A stretch of DNA of 64,000 nt from Nocardia grenadensis NBRC 108939 (GCF_001613445.1 NZ_BDCJ01000020.1:124001-188000); one strand, 5' to 3'; positions 1 to 8,739 are shown, counted from the stretch's first letter. Notes: generated by a model not told the origin, from the letters alone. A program made the numbers and translations.

Positions 1-534
1 AAGGCGGCGGCGCTGGCCCGGCGGCTCGGCGGCGCGACCCGCTCGGCCCCGGCCCGCGAGGCGATACGCGCAGCGGACGCGGTCCTGCTCGCGGTGCCCT
101 GGGACGCGGCGGCCGCAGTGCTGGCGGCCGCTGGTGGGAGCAACGGAGATCTGGCGGGGATACCGATCATCGACCCGACCAACCCGGTCGAACACGGGGT
201 GGGCGTGGTGCTGGGCCCGGCGGGCGGATCCAATGCCGAACGGATCGCCGCGGCGGCCCCGGGCGGCCTGGTGGTGAAGGGGTTCCATCTGGTGCCGTCC
301 ACACAGTGGGGGGCGGACGGCACGGCGACGACGGTCGTCTTGTGCGGGGACGACCCCGGCGCGCTGCGCGTGGTCGAAACGCTGGTGCGCGATGCCGGGG
401 CGGAACCGGTGGTGGTGGGGTCGCTGGCCCGGGCGCGGCAAACCGAGGAGGTGGCCGGGCTGTTCATCGCGCTGGCGTTCGCCGGGGTCGACCCGCGGAC
501 CGTGGCGCCGGGTCTGCTGCCGGTGCGATCGTGA
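1..534 (+). CDS. NADPH-dependent F420 reductase-like protein (5' end missing)
   Basis: The reading frame is already open at the first base, so the start and the dinucleotide-binding glycine motif lie outside the window. What remains has the middle and end of an NADP oxidoreductase (coenzyme F420-dependent type): a strand-helix segment ending LLAVPWDA, then IIDPTNPV, VKGFHLVPS, and a C-terminal helix region. These match the family pattern in which the DxTNP loop follows the Rossmann fold. Such enzymes move hydride between NADP(H) and a flavin-type cofactor, or act as small reductases in the cytoplasm. The substrate is not deducible. The frame ends in TGA just before a DoxX gene on the same strand. 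Confidence 0.7.
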   Translation, partial: KAAALARRLGGATRSAPAREAIRAADAVLLAVPWDAAAAVLAAAGGSNGDLAGIPIIDPTNPVEHGVGVVLGPAGGSNAERIAAAAPGGLVVKGFHLVPSTQWGADGTATTVVLCGDDPGALRVVETLVRDAGAEPVVVGSLARARQTEEVAGLFIALAFAGVDPRTVAPGLLPVRS

Positions 535-642
535 CCGGGGCACGCAACAATTTTCGTGGCCGGCGATGAGTCCTGCGGCTGCGTGCCGTCGTATCGGTTG
601 AACGCGCTACCAACCCGGCGCGACCGACCCGAAGGACCGGAA

Positions 643-1077
643 ATGACTACCACCAGCCCCGCCGCCGCCTCCGCCGATATCGCCGGCCGTCCCGGCACGA
701 TCCGTAACCGGGTCCTGTGGACCCTGCAGATCCTGCTCGGCCTGTTCTTCGTCATCGCTTCGGGCGGGCCGAAGCTCGTGATACCGAACGCGTTGGCCGA
801 CAATGCTCCCGAGAATTTGACGATCCCGTTCGCGCTGCTCGTTTTCATCGGGCTGGTCGAGGTCGCGGGTGGTATCGGTCTGCTGGTGCCGCGGCTGGCT
901 GCCCTTGCTGCCGTGGGCCTGTCGGTGCTCACCGTGCTCGCCGCCGGGACGCAGGCGTTCATCGCCGGTGAGCCCGCGATGGCGATCTTCCCGCTGGTAC
1001 TGGCGGTGGTCTTCGCCTGGATCGCCTACGAGCGCCGCGCCGGCGTGGCCGCGCTGCGGGCCTCGCTGTCGCGATGA
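643..1077 (+). CDS. DoxX family integral membrane protein
   Basis: 144 residues. A short polar N-terminus rich in Ala/Ser/Thr is followed by four hydrophobic segments (about residues 24-45, 60-82, 88-106 and 110-130), with the GPKL motif after the first helix typical of DoxX/DoxD-like proteins. The ATG at 643 is chosen over an earlier in-frame start at 556 because GAAGGA lies just upstream and the extra residues look like noise. DoxX proteins are small membrane proteins linked to redox stress in actinobacteria; the exact role here is unknown. It faces the next gene convergently. Confidence 0.8.
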   Translation: MTTTSPAAASADIAGRPGTIRNRVLWTLQILLGLFFVIASGGPKLVIPNALADNAPENLTIPFALLVFIGLVEVAGGIGLLVPRLAALAAVGLSVLTVLAAGTQAFIAGEPAMAIFPLVLAVVFAWIAYERRAGVAALRASLSR

Positions 1078-1092
1078 GGAATTCGTAGGTGA

Positions 1093-1155
1093 GACCGGCG
1101 ATCGGTGGCCTGGCCATCGATCGCCGGTCGTGCGTGCTCGGGTCGATCGCCGGTC
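1093..1155. terminator. Inverted repeat between convergent genes plus an extra repeat copy
   Basis: GACCGGCGATCG (1093-1104) and CGATCGCCGGTC (1118-1129) form a perfect 12-bp stem with a 13-base loop. A second copy of the right arm lies at 1144-1155, so two alternative hairpins are possible. The position between two convergent genes suggests a bidirectional terminator. There is no U-tract. Confidence 0.55.
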
Positions 1156-1278
1156 GGGTTGGCGGCGATCGATCCAGGGACCATTGCCGCGGCGGGAGCG
1201 GGGCCGACCAGGACCCCCGCGCTGCCGGTCGGCCGAGGACCGGTCGGACAGGGTCGCCCGGCTCACGCCGCGGCCCGA

Positions 1279-3027
1279 TCACCGGCCCGGTGCCATCGCT
1301 GAACGGGTGCTGTCCGCGAACTCCTTCCGGACCGAATCGAGAACCCGGGCGACCTGTTCGGGATGGGCGAGATGCGGATAGTGACCGGCGCCCGCGATCT
1401 CGGTGATCGGGGCGGTGACCGCGGCGGTCAGCGGATCGCGGGACCCGGTCACCAGGTGGACCGGCACGCGCAGTTCGTCGAGGAGGCGGCGGGCGGTCAA
1501 GTGGGCGTCCGGTTTCCCGGCGGCGCGTAGCGCCGCGACCGTGCGCCGGGCCACCCCGGGGCGGCGCAGGTTCGCGCCGGCACTGTCCAGTGCCGGGCCC
1601 GCCGGGATACCCAGCAGCGCGGCCAGTCGCGCGGGTGGCAGGCGGCGCAGCAGCGCGGTGGCGATCGGGGTGCGGGCGAGGCGGGAGCTGCCGCGCTGCA
1701 GGAAGGCCGGGGCTACCAGGATCACGCCCGCGACGCGGTCGGGATGGGCGGCGGCATATCGGAGTGCCGGCACGCAGCCGAGGGAATGGCCCACCAGCAC
1801 CGGGCGGCCGGCGACCGGCGCCAGCAGATCGTCGAGCCACCGGTCCGGTTCGCCATGCCGTGGTGCGGACCGGCCCAGGCCGGGAAGGTCGGCGGCGAGG
1901 GTGGGGGTGTCGAGGTACCCACGGACCTCGCGCCAGGCTTCGCTGTCGGTGGGAAGTCCGTGCAGCAGGACGTAGTCCGGCGTGCGTCGCTCGCCGGAGA
2001 CCCAGAGACCGTGGTCGAAGCCCGCGGCGGAATCGGCTTCGGCGGCGCCGAATCGGCTGCTCACCAGGTGATCCGCCCAGTTCCGCAGTACGGCTTCGGC
2101 GGCGGGATGGACGAGTCCGGCGCGCGCGGCCACCGCGTCGGCGGCGGAGGTGTCGTAGCGATCACCGGAGATGAAGGCCAGTCGTTCGGCATCCACTCCG
2201 GTAAACCGGCGGGGCAGCCGCGCTACCAGGCCGACGGGGAGGGTGAGACGGGGCGCGCGGACGTGCATATGCCGGGCCAGCAGCCCGATCAGTTCCGGGA
2301 GCGGCGGACTGGCCGGATCGAGCACGGTGTAGGAGCGGCCGGCGGTATCGGGCTGCTGCGGGAGCAGAGTAAGGAAATCGACGAAGTATTCCAGGTCCAG
2401 GATCGGGAGCAGGGTCTCCGCGTCGCCGGGCAGCGCGGGTAGCGCGCCGTGCCACAGATCGCGGACGAGTTCGGCCAGGCCGATGTACTGACCGGGCCCG
2501 ACGACGGTGCTCGGATTCGCGACGGTCAGCGGGACCGAGGCGGCCGCGGCCTGTTCGCGCAGCACGGCGTCCGCTTCGAATTTGGAGGCGCCGTAGGCAC
2601 CGACGGCGTAGTCGTGTTCGGCGGATTCCGGCACGGTGACCCGGTAGCCGGTGATGTGCACGAGCCGGCGCAGCCGCGGGCGGGCGGCGGACCAGCGCAG
2701 TACGTGGAGAGCGCCGTCGAGGTTGACCGCCCGGGCCTGGGCGGGATCGAGCCCGAAGGAAAACCGCGCGGCGCAGTTGTAGACGTCGCGCACGTCGTCC
2801 CAGGGTGCCGCGCCCAGGGGGCCCAGGCCGGGATCGGTGATATCGCAGCCGAGTACGGTGAGCCGCTCTCGATCGAGATCCCGGTCGTGCAGCCAGGACA
2901 GGAGCCGCGCTTCGGTACCGGGGCGGACCGCCGCGGCGACGGTGTGGCCCTGCTGCAGCAGCCGGGCGACGAGGGCGCGGCCGATGAATCCCGCCGCCCC
3001 GAAGACGACGGTATCGGGAGTACTCAT
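1279..3027 (-). CDS. Fused extended SDR (epimerase/dehydratase-like) and alpha/beta hydrolase
   Basis: 582 residues in two clear parts. Residues 1-320 are an extended short-chain dehydrogenase: GAAGFIG nucleotide-binding loop near residue 10 and the YGASK active-site motif (Tyr145, Lys149). Residues 350-575 are an alpha/beta hydrolase with GHSLG (nucleophile Ser415), an Asp in GSRDP and the terminal His in GAGHYPH. The ATG at 3027 is preferred over a GTG at 3033 because AGGAAG lies five bases before it. Mycobacterial EphD has the same two folds in the opposite order (known family fact). The enzyme could oxidise or reduce and then hydrolyse one substrate. A TetR gene lies upstream on the same strand, and an operator copy sits in the promoter. 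Confidence 0.85.
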   Translation of the reverse strand: MSTPDTVVFGAAGFIGRALVARLLQQGHTVAAAVRPGTEARLLSWLHDRDLDRERLTVLGCDITDPGLGPLGAAPWDDVRDVYNCAARFSFGLDPAQARAVNLDGALHVLRWSAARPRLRRLVHITGYRVTVPESAEHDYAVGAYGASKFEADAVLREQAAAASVPLTVANPSTVVGPGQYIGLAELVRDLWHGALPALPGDAETLLPILDLEYFVDFLTLLPQQPDTAGRSYTVLDPASPPLPELIGLLARHMHVRAPRLTLPVGLVARLPRRFTGVDAERLAFISGDRYDTSAADAVAARAGLVHPAAEAVLRNWADHLVSSRFGAAEADSAAGFDHGLWVSGERRTPDYVLLHGLPTDSEAWREVRGYLDTPTLAADLPGLGRSAPRHGEPDRWLDDLLAPVAGRPVLVGHSLGCVPALRYAAAHPDRVAGVILVAPAFLQRGSSRLARTPIATALLRRLPPARLAALLGIPAGPALDSAGANLRRPGVARRTVAALRAAGKPDAHLTARRLLDELRVPVHLVTGSRDPLTAAVTAPITEIAGAGHYPHLAHPEQVARVLDSVRKEFADSTRSAMAPGR

Positions 3028-3041
3028 AACCACTTCCTAAC

Positions 3042-3053
3042 TAGACTGGTCTA
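3042..3053. promoter_or_regulatory. TetR operator at the SDR-hydrolase promoter
   Basis: Perfect palindrome TAGAC-TG-GTCTA, 14 bases upstream of the ATG of the fusion gene. Almost the same element lies before the neighbouring TetR gene (3662-3673), which makes that TetR the likely repressor of both. Confidence 0.7.
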
Positions 3054-3096
3054 CATATTTGTTTGGGAGCGGAAAGCCCCGGCCGGGTGGACGGGG

Positions 3097-3651
3097 TCAG
3101 AGCAGGGTGCGGGCGACGCGTGCGGCCCGATCCAGCGGATCGCGACTGCGATGGGTGCGGGCGAGCAGCAGCGCACCCTCGACGAGGGCGAGTAGGGAGA
3201 CGGCGAGATCGTCGGCCTCGCGATATCCGGCGGCCCGCAAGATGATGCGCAGCGCCTCGGTCCAGCGGGCGTACACCTGGGCGCACGCCTGCTGTACCGC
3301 GTCGTTGGTGCCCGCGACCTCGAGGGCGACGGTGGCGACCGGGCATCCGTTCTCCCAGTCGGAGGCCTCGAGCCGCTCGCCGAGCAGGGTGATCAACCCG
3401 GCGACCGCACCGGCCGGATCGGTGAGGTCGGCCGCGTCGAGGGCGGCGTCGATCAGTCCGGAAGTCTGGGTGAGGGCCGCGGCGACCAGTTCGTCCTTAC
3501 CGCCGGGGAAATGGAAATACAGCGAACCCCGCGGGGTGTCGCTCTCGGTGAGGATCTGGTTCAGTCCGGTGCCGAAATAGCCCTGACGCTCGATCGAGGA
3601 CCGGGTCGCGTCGATCATCCGCTGCCGGGTCTCGGCTCCTTTGGCTCCCAT
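3097..3651 (-). CDS. TetR family regulator (LmrA/YxaF-like)
   Basis: 184 residues. An N-terminal helix-turn-helix domain (about residues 10-55, with GLNQILTESDTPRGSLYFHF) is followed by an effector domain containing GCPVATVALE, typical of the LmrA/YxaF subgroup. ATG 3651 is preferred to TTG 3657. On this strand TTGACA, an 18-base spacer and TACTTT end six bases before the ATG, so the mRNA is probably leaderless. The operator at 3662-3673 lies inside that spacer, which argues for autorepression. The likely target is the SDR-hydrolase gene downstream. Confidence 0.88.
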   Translation of the reverse strand: MGAKGAETRQRMIDATRSSIERQGYFGTGLNQILTESDTPRGSLYFHFPGGKDELVAAALTQTSGLIDAALDAADLTDPAGAVAGLITLLGERLEASDWENGCPVATVALEVAGTNDAVQQACAQVYARWTEALRIILRAAGYREADDLAVSLLALVEGALLLARTHRSRDPLDRAARVARTLL

Positions 3652-3657
3652 AGGCAA

Positions 3658-3687
3658 AAAGTAGACCGGTCTTCATAAAAATGTCAA
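3658..3687 (-). promoter_or_regulatory. TetR gene promoter with embedded operator
   Basis: On the minus strand: -35 TTGACA (3687-3682), -10 TACTTT (3663-3658), and between them the near-palindrome TAGACCGGTCTT (3662-3673, perfect over AGACCGGTCT). The start codon follows six bases after the -10, the usual geometry for a leaderless actinobacterial mRNA. Confidence 0.65.
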
Positions 3688-3768
3688 GAGCCGTCGGCAG
3701 CCGGTGACAACGCCGCAAATGTGCGTGCGACACCCCGAGACCTGCCGCATGAACCCGAACGGCAGACC

Positions 3769-4882
3769 CTAGTGGGACCCGGTCATCGCGGGGTAGTCCG
3801 TGTACCCCTCCGCGTCACCCGCGAAGTACGTGTCACGGTTGCCGGCGGCGAGAGGGTGGCCGTGGGTGAATCGATCGACGAGGTCTGGATTGGCGATGAA
3901 GGGGGCGCCGAAGGAAACCGCGTCGGCCAGCTGCCGTTCGAGCAGCTCGTTGCCGCTCGCTTGCGTGAAGCCGAGGTTGGCGATGACGGCGCCGCGGTAG
4001 TGGGCGCGGTAGCGGGTGAATGCGGTGAGGGTGTCGGTTCCCGTATCGGGTTCCGGGCCGAGGAGGTGGAGGTAGGCCAGGTTGCTGTCGTTGAGGCCCT
4101 CGAGGAGCTGGTCGTACTCCTCCAGCGTCTCGGCATCTGCTGTGAAGGCAGGCCCGTGATTCCAGTAGGGCGAGAGTTTGACTCCGATGCGGTCGCTGCC
4201 CCATACGCTGCTGACGGCATCCACGATGTCGATGAGGAACCGGGCCCGCTTCTCACTGCTGCCGCCGTAGGCGTCGGTGCGCTGGTTGAGCCGCGGGTTG
4301 AGGAACTGGGCCACGAGATGGGACACCTGCGCGTGGATCTCCAGACCGTCGAACCCGGCACGCAGGGCGTTGGCGGCCGCCCGCCGATAGGTGCCGATCG
4401 TGGTGGCGATCTCTGCGGCGCTCAGGGCGCGTGGGGTGAGGGAGTCCTTCGGGCCATCGGGGGTGAAGGACATCTCGTGAGGATTGATCGCTGAAGGGCC
4501 GGCGGGGAGCCTGCCGCCGTGGTGATCCGGGTGCGAGGCGGCGCCGGCGTGGCCGAGTTGCGAGACGATCCTGCCTCCCGCGGCGTGCACGGCTTCGGTG
4601 ACCTCGGTCCAGCCGGCGGTCTGGCCGTCGGTGTAGATACCTGGGACATTGATGAAGCCGATCGCGTCCGTGCTGACCCAGGTCCCTTCGCTGATGATCA
4701 GGCCGGCGCCGGCGCGCTGCGCGTAGTAGGTGGCGTGCAGGGCGGTGGGGGGCCAGTTCCTCGTTATCGGCCCGGGAGCGCGTCATGGGAGCCATGACGA
4801 CGCGGTTGGGCAGCTCTAGCGCGCCCAGCTGAACGGGCTGCAGGAGGGGTTGGGTGCTGGGTGCTGAGGTCCGACCGGGCAT
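3769..4882 (-). pseudogene. Old-yellow-enzyme type alkene reductase, single frameshift
   Basis: The first codons (from ATG 4882) encode the OYE N-terminus with LPNRVVMAPMTRSRA. The frame breaks after DNEELAP at a run of six G on the plus strand (4747-4752). With one G removed the protein continues without further damage through HATYYAQRAGAGLIISEGTW, the long barrel and the C-terminus at 3769, about 370 residues in all. The usual His-x-x-Asn pair appears as HAQV, so the Asn is replaced in this branch. Family role: FMN-dependent reduction of activated C=C bonds with NAD(P)H. One indel in a homopolymer could be a base-calling error or a recent inactivation. Confidence 0.8.
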
Positions 4883-4948
4883 GAGGATCTCTTTCGTTGC
4901 GGAAGTCGCTCGTCGTGGGGCATGAGGAGCGCGAGCGAGTTGGTGGGA

Positions 4949-5430
4949 TCAGTCCTGCTTCAGGGCGTGGAGGGCGGGCAGGGGGCCGCCGAGCTGAATG
5001 AGGCGCCCTCCCTCACGCAGTGTTCCGAGGTCGGAGGGGGGCGAAGCCGAACTCGACGGTCAGGTCTCTCACGGTGTTCTTGGCGTCGGCGTCGTCACCG
5101 GCGAGGAACAGCACCTGCCGCCCCGCCTCGTGGCGGGGATCGGCTGCGATGAACTGCGCGTGGAGGGCGTTGAACGCCTTGACAACGCGTGCTCCGGGAA
5201 GCAGGGAGGCCACGTATTCGCTTCCGGTGAGGTCGCCCAGATCGGCGATCTCCGGGTTCGGGGGAAGGGGGGGGCGAACTGGTTGGTGGCGTCGATGACG
5301 ACGGTTTTGTCCAGGCGGGGGAGCCCGGCGACGGCGTCCGGGATCTGCGGCCAGCGGACCGCGAGCACGACGAGGTCGGCGTCGGTACCTGTGCGGCTTC
5401 GCCTTGCCGCGTGTACTCCACGGTGGGCAT
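4949..5430 (-). pseudogene. NADPH-dependent F420 reductase-like gene, truncated and twice frameshifted
   Basis: Pieces in three frames together match a small NAD(P)-binding reductase: DADLVVLAVRWPQIPDAVAG, then VVIDATNQFAP, then (shift at the G8 run 5267-5274) a segment ending EYVASLLPGARVVKAFN, then (shift at the G6 run 5036-5041) LGTLREGGRLIQLGG to a stop at 4949. The N-terminal Rossmann half with its glycine motif is missing: the start MPTVEYTRQGEAAQ leads directly, out of frame, into the middle of the protein. Three lesions make this a genuine relic rather than one sequencing error. It lies between the alkene reductase and a divergent TetR gene. Confidence 0.75.
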
Positions 5431-5448
5431 AAAAGCCTCCATTCAATC

Positions 5449-5470
5449 TTTGATGATGTTCATCATTAAA
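5449..5470. promoter_or_regulatory. Palindromic operator in the divergent TetR/reductase promoter
   Basis: A 22-bp imperfect palindrome: arms TTTGATGATG and CATCATTAAA around a TT centre (one mismatch pair). It sits about 20 bases before the start of the decayed reductase and 60 bases before the TetR start, the expected place for that TetR to bind. Confidence 0.65.
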
Positions 5471-5529
5471 AATGAATAATGAGGGGTAACATTGAAAATG
5501 TCAAACACTGCCGACGCAGGAGGGCGGCC

Positions 5530-6129
5530 ATGCCGCGGATAACCAAGGAAGACAAGGCCAGGAACCGGCAGAACATCGTCGAGGCGGCCGGGCGCATGTT
5601 CCGTTCGCAGGGCGTCGATGCCGTAGGGATCGCCGAACTGATGAAGGAGGCGGGCCTGACCCACGGCGGCTTCTACAACCACTTCGCGTCCAAAGGCGAT
5701 CTGGCCGCCGAGGCGTGCGGTGCCTCGTTCAAAGCCTCTCTGGGCTTCCTGGACCAGGCCCTCGAGGAAGGCGCCGATCTCACCGGCCCACCGCTGAAGC
5801 GAGTGGTGGACAATTATCTTTCGGCCGCCCACCGCGATGCCTCGGACGGCGGTTGCCCCTCTGCCTCCCTGGTCACCGACGCCGGACGGCACAGCGACAC
5901 GGTGCAGAGCGCCTACGCAACCGGCGTGGAGGGGTACCTCACCGGCTTCGCCGAAGAGTTCGCCCGCGAGCACGACGGGGAGATCACCTCACAGGAGGCG
6001 CGGGAGCGCGCGGTGCTGCTGCTCAGTCGACTTGTAGGGGCGATGGTCCTCGCCCGCGCCGTGAGCCACGTCCAGCCCGAACTGTCCGACGAGATTCTGC
6101 GGATCTGCCGCGCCCATGCTCTCGACTGA
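5530..6129 (+). CDS. TetR family regulator (reductase-associated)
   Basis: 199 residues with an N-terminal HTH (residues 10-55; the recognition region contains GLTHGGFYNHF, the form typical of regulators next to ene-reductases and electrophile-response genes). The effector domain contains GGCPSASLVTDAGRH. ATG 5530 is supported by AGGAGG six bases upstream, better than an earlier in-frame start at 5479. It is divergent from the decayed NAD(P)-binding gene and alkene reductase, which it probably repressed. The regulator itself is intact although its targets are broken. Confidence 0.88.
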   Translation: MPRITKEDKARNRQNIVEAAGRMFRSQGVDAVGIAELMKEAGLTHGGFYNHFASKGDLAAEACGASFKASLGFLDQALEEGADLTGPPLKRVVDNYLSAAHRDASDGGCPSASLVTDAGRHSDTVQSAYATGVEGYLTGFAEEFAREHDGEITSQEARERAVLLLSRLVGAMVLARAVSHVQPELSDEILRICRAHALD

Positions 6130-6258
6130 CGGCTTCGCGCCCGCCGGCCCTGCGTCGTTCCGTCCGGCGAGCCGCACGGTCACGGCAAAGGCGCCACCCG
6201 AGTTGACGGCGGGCGGATGGTTCAAGCTGCGGCGCCCTGCCGGAAAACGATGGCGGTC

Positions 6259-6503
6259 TCAAAGGGTCAGCACATCACCGCTGCTCAGGTGTTCAGCGTA
6301 GGCCTCGGCAGCGCTGCGGTATCCGTGGACTCCGCAGGGCCGATGGTCGAGTTCGCGGGTGATGGCATCGAGGCCCACTTTCGCCGGTGTCCACGCATAG
6401 CAGCCGACGAGTTCGAGGGTGGGGTTCGCGACGAGGGCACGGACCGAGCTCTTTCCGGCATTGCCGGTCGTTGGACGACCCGATACCGATCATGCCGGGG
6501 CAC
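6259..6503 (-). pseudogene. Remnant of a DapB-like NAD(P)-binding protein joined to an unrelated tail
   Basis: From GTG 6503 the frame reads YRVVQ, then a small indel, then in another frame PTTGNAGKSSVRALVANP followed by LELVGCYAWTPAKVG. This is the N-terminus of the long dihydrodipicolinate-reductase-like proteins common in Nocardia and mycobacteria. About 45 codons in, the similarity ends and the frame runs into ELDHRPCGVHGYRSAAEAYA and a stop at 6259. That tail resembles the ends of IS30-type transposases (LNxRPRxxLGYxTPAEAF), though weakly. The gene is a deletion product without function. The transposase reading is inference. Confidence 0.6.
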
Positions 6504-6955
6504 CCGCTCGCATAGGGATGATTTCCGAATTTCGGAAATGGCATGCCCCGCTACGACCTTCCTGCGAACGCCGTGGCGCCCGCTTCGGGCGCGAGTTCGA
6601 CCGTGGCTGCCGCTTCTGTAACAGCGAGGTGTCCGTCACAAGTGGATGTCACCGGAGATGGTCGCGGTGAGTGTGGATTCGTATCGGTCGCGGTGCCGGT
6701 GAGGGTATCGCCGGGAGATCGTTCGGACTTCGGAACGCGCTGGCGAGCAACCGGATTCACCGGCGCGATTCCCTCGGTGTGGACGCGTGTTCCTGCTACC
6801 GGATATACGCGGCCGGCCGGGCCGGAGCGCACTGTTGTGCAGCTCACTTCGGTTCATCCGCTGTCATCCGATGGTCACGACACGGTAATATCGAAGAGCT
6901 CGCCTACGGCGTGACCGAGGCGAGTCCGCCCGATCGAAGGTTGGTGAAACCGCAT
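6504..6955. other. Intergenic stretch with one perfect palindrome
   Basis: No convincing coding frame. The one clear element is a 17-bp palindrome at 6522-6538 (TTTCCGAA-T-TTCGGAAA), 18 bases upstream of the GTG of the decayed DapB-like gene, probably its former operator. The rest shows ordinary GC content and nothing recognisable. Confidence 0.5.
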
Positions 6956-7399
6956 ATGTCGGTATCCATGTTCGACGAGACCCTGCCGCGTGGCGAGCGG
7001 GACGGGGTCGGACTGCGGGTGGGTGCGATCGTCGACCGGGGTGGGGAAGTTCTCTTACTCGAACTGCCCAGTACCGGACCGATCAGTCCCACCCTGAAAC
7101 TTCCCGGCGCAACCGTCGAACCGGGAGAATCGGTGACCGGAGCGCTCATTCGCGGGGTGCAGGAAGAGACGGGTTTGATCGTCACGGATGTCCGCCATCA
7201 CATCGGCGATTTCGACTATCTGTCCCCCGCGGGGAAACCGGTGCGGCGATTGCACTTCGCCGTCGAGGTGGCGGCGACCGCGCCGGTGGTGCTGAGTGCG
7301 CACGCCGGGTACGAATGGGCGCCGCTCAACGGCGAGCTGCACGTCACCTCCTCGATCCAGAAGATCCTGGATACCTATCGCGAGTTGGTCTATCCCTGA
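6956..7399 (+). CDS. Nudix hydrolase domain protein with atypical Nudix box
   Basis: 147 residues. The fold is Nudix: strand RVGAIVDRGGEVLLLEL, then the box region GATVEPGESVTGALIRGVQE followed by ETGL. Compared with the consensus, the second Gly is Ala and the first Glu of REUxEE is Gly, while the EE pair is present. Nudix enzymes hydrolyse nucleoside diphosphates linked to another group; the lost Glu makes weak or altered activity possible. The start is uncertain: ATG 6956 is taken, but GTG 6944 (GAAGG just upstream) and GTG 6911 are in frame. No clear operon partner. Confidence 0.75.
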   Translation: MSVSMFDETLPRGERDGVGLRVGAIVDRGGEVLLLELPSTGPISPTLKLPGATVEPGESVTGALIRGVQEETGLIVTDVRHHIGDFDYLSPAGKPVRRLHFAVEVAATAPVVLSAHAGYEWAPLNGELHVTSSIQKILDTYRELVYP

Positions 7400-7683
7400 A
7401 CCGAGCGGAGTCGCCGGCCCGGCTTCGAACGGAATCCGTGCGTCGGCGTCCGGCGCGAGGTATGTCGCTTCTTCGGTGAGCGCACGGCGCGTCCCGGGCG
7501 GCGTGATGGCCGATCCTGTCGACGGGCGGACTGCGTCCGGGCGATGAGACATCAGCTGATCCCGTGCGAGTCGGCATCGAATTTTCTTGTGCGATACCGA
7601 TATTCGAAATCCCAATTCGGGTGGCGTCCCGCATGCCGGCCGTAGGGGGTCCGGTAGTAGCCGGGGCATCCACCCGATCCGGC

Positions 7684-8739
7684 TCAGAGGTCGAGAACCA
7701 GTGCGCCGCCCGCCGCGCGCGATACGCAGGGCAACATATGGGTCGTGCGTTCGGATTCGGGGAGCGCCCGGTCGCGGTGGTCCACCTCACCGGCGAGCAC
7801 CGCCGTCCGGCACGTACCGCAGAAACCCTGGCGGCACGAATAGGCGATATCGGGGACGACCCGGCCGATCGCGGTGAGCGCGGTCTCCCGCGCGCCCACC
7901 CGGACCGTACGGCCCGTCCGTGCCAGGGTCAGGTCGAATTCCGCGCCGTCGAGTACGGCGGGCGCGGAGAACTGTTCGGTATGCAGGGAGCCGGTGGGAT
8001 TGTGCTCGAAGATGCTGCGCCGGGCCGCGGCCAGCATCGGCGGCGGGCCGCAGACGTAGACCGCCGCCCCGGGCGGGGCGGTCGCGAGCAGTTCCGGGAT
8101 ATTCGGGGGACCGTATTCATCATCGGGGCGGATATCGGCTCCGCGTAGGTCCGCGACGAACGGCATGGTGGCCCGGGAACGGCCGGTGTAGATCAGCCGG
8201 CCGCGCCCACCCGCGGCCCGGACCATCGGCAGGATCGGGGTGATGCCGATACCGCCGGCGAGGAACAGATATGCCGGGGCCGCCACGAAGGTGAAGGCGT
8301 TGCGCGGGCCCCGGGCCCGGAGCGGGTCGCCGGGGCGGAGATCGCGGTGCATCTCCAGCGAACCGCCCGCGCCGTCGTCGATCCGCCGGACCGCGATCCG
8401 GTAGCGGAACCGCTCGCGGGGGTTACCGCAGAGCGAATACTGCCGCAGCCGTCCGGACGGCAGGAAGAGGTCGAGGTGGGCGCCCGGTCGCCAGGCCGGA
8501 AGCAGCCCGCCGTCGGCCGCGCGCAGGTGCAATCCGCGGACTCCGTCGGCTTCCTCCCGGATATCGTCCACCACGAGCCGCAGGTCGAACCCGCTGCGGC
8601 GCACCGGGTTCGGACGGGACAGCAGCGGTGCCGCGGGTCCGGAGACGAAAATGTTCCGGTAGGCGTCGATGACCGCGCCGAGGACCCGCAGCGGCCGGGG
8701 TGCGACGAAAGCCGGGGCCCGGGTGCTCGGACTGACCAT
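7684..8739 (-). CDS. Flavin reductase with C-terminal 2Fe-2S ferredoxin domain (phthalate dioxygenase reductase type)
   Basis: 351 residues. Domains in order: flavin-binding barrel with RQYSLCGNP (about residue 110), NAD(P)-binding domain with FLAGGIGITPILPM and YVCGPPPML, and a plant-type ferredoxin domain with Cys in CRQGFCGTC and a later Cys near the end. Family role: passes electrons from NAD(P)H through flavin and the iron-sulfur cluster to an oxygenase or demethylase. ATG 8739 is taken; an earlier TTG is in frame. No oxygenase partner is adjacent, so its acceptor is unknown. Confidence 0.9.
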   Translation of the reverse strand: MVSPSTRAPAFVAPRPLRVLGAVIDAYRNIFVSGPAAPLLSRPNPVRRSGFDLRLVVDDIREEADGVRGLHLRAADGGLLPAWRPGAHLDLFLPSGRLRQYSLCGNPRERFRYRIAVRRIDDGAGGSLEMHRDLRPGDPLRARGPRNAFTFVAAPAYLFLAGGIGITPILPMVRAAGGRGRLIYTGRSRATMPFVADLRGADIRPDDEYGPPNIPELLATAPPGAAVYVCGPPPMLAAARRSIFEHNPTGSLHTEQFSAPAVLDGAEFDLTLARTGRTVRVGARETALTAIGRVVPDIAYSCRQGFCGTCRTAVLAGEVDHRDRALPESERTTHMLPCVSRAAGGALVLDL

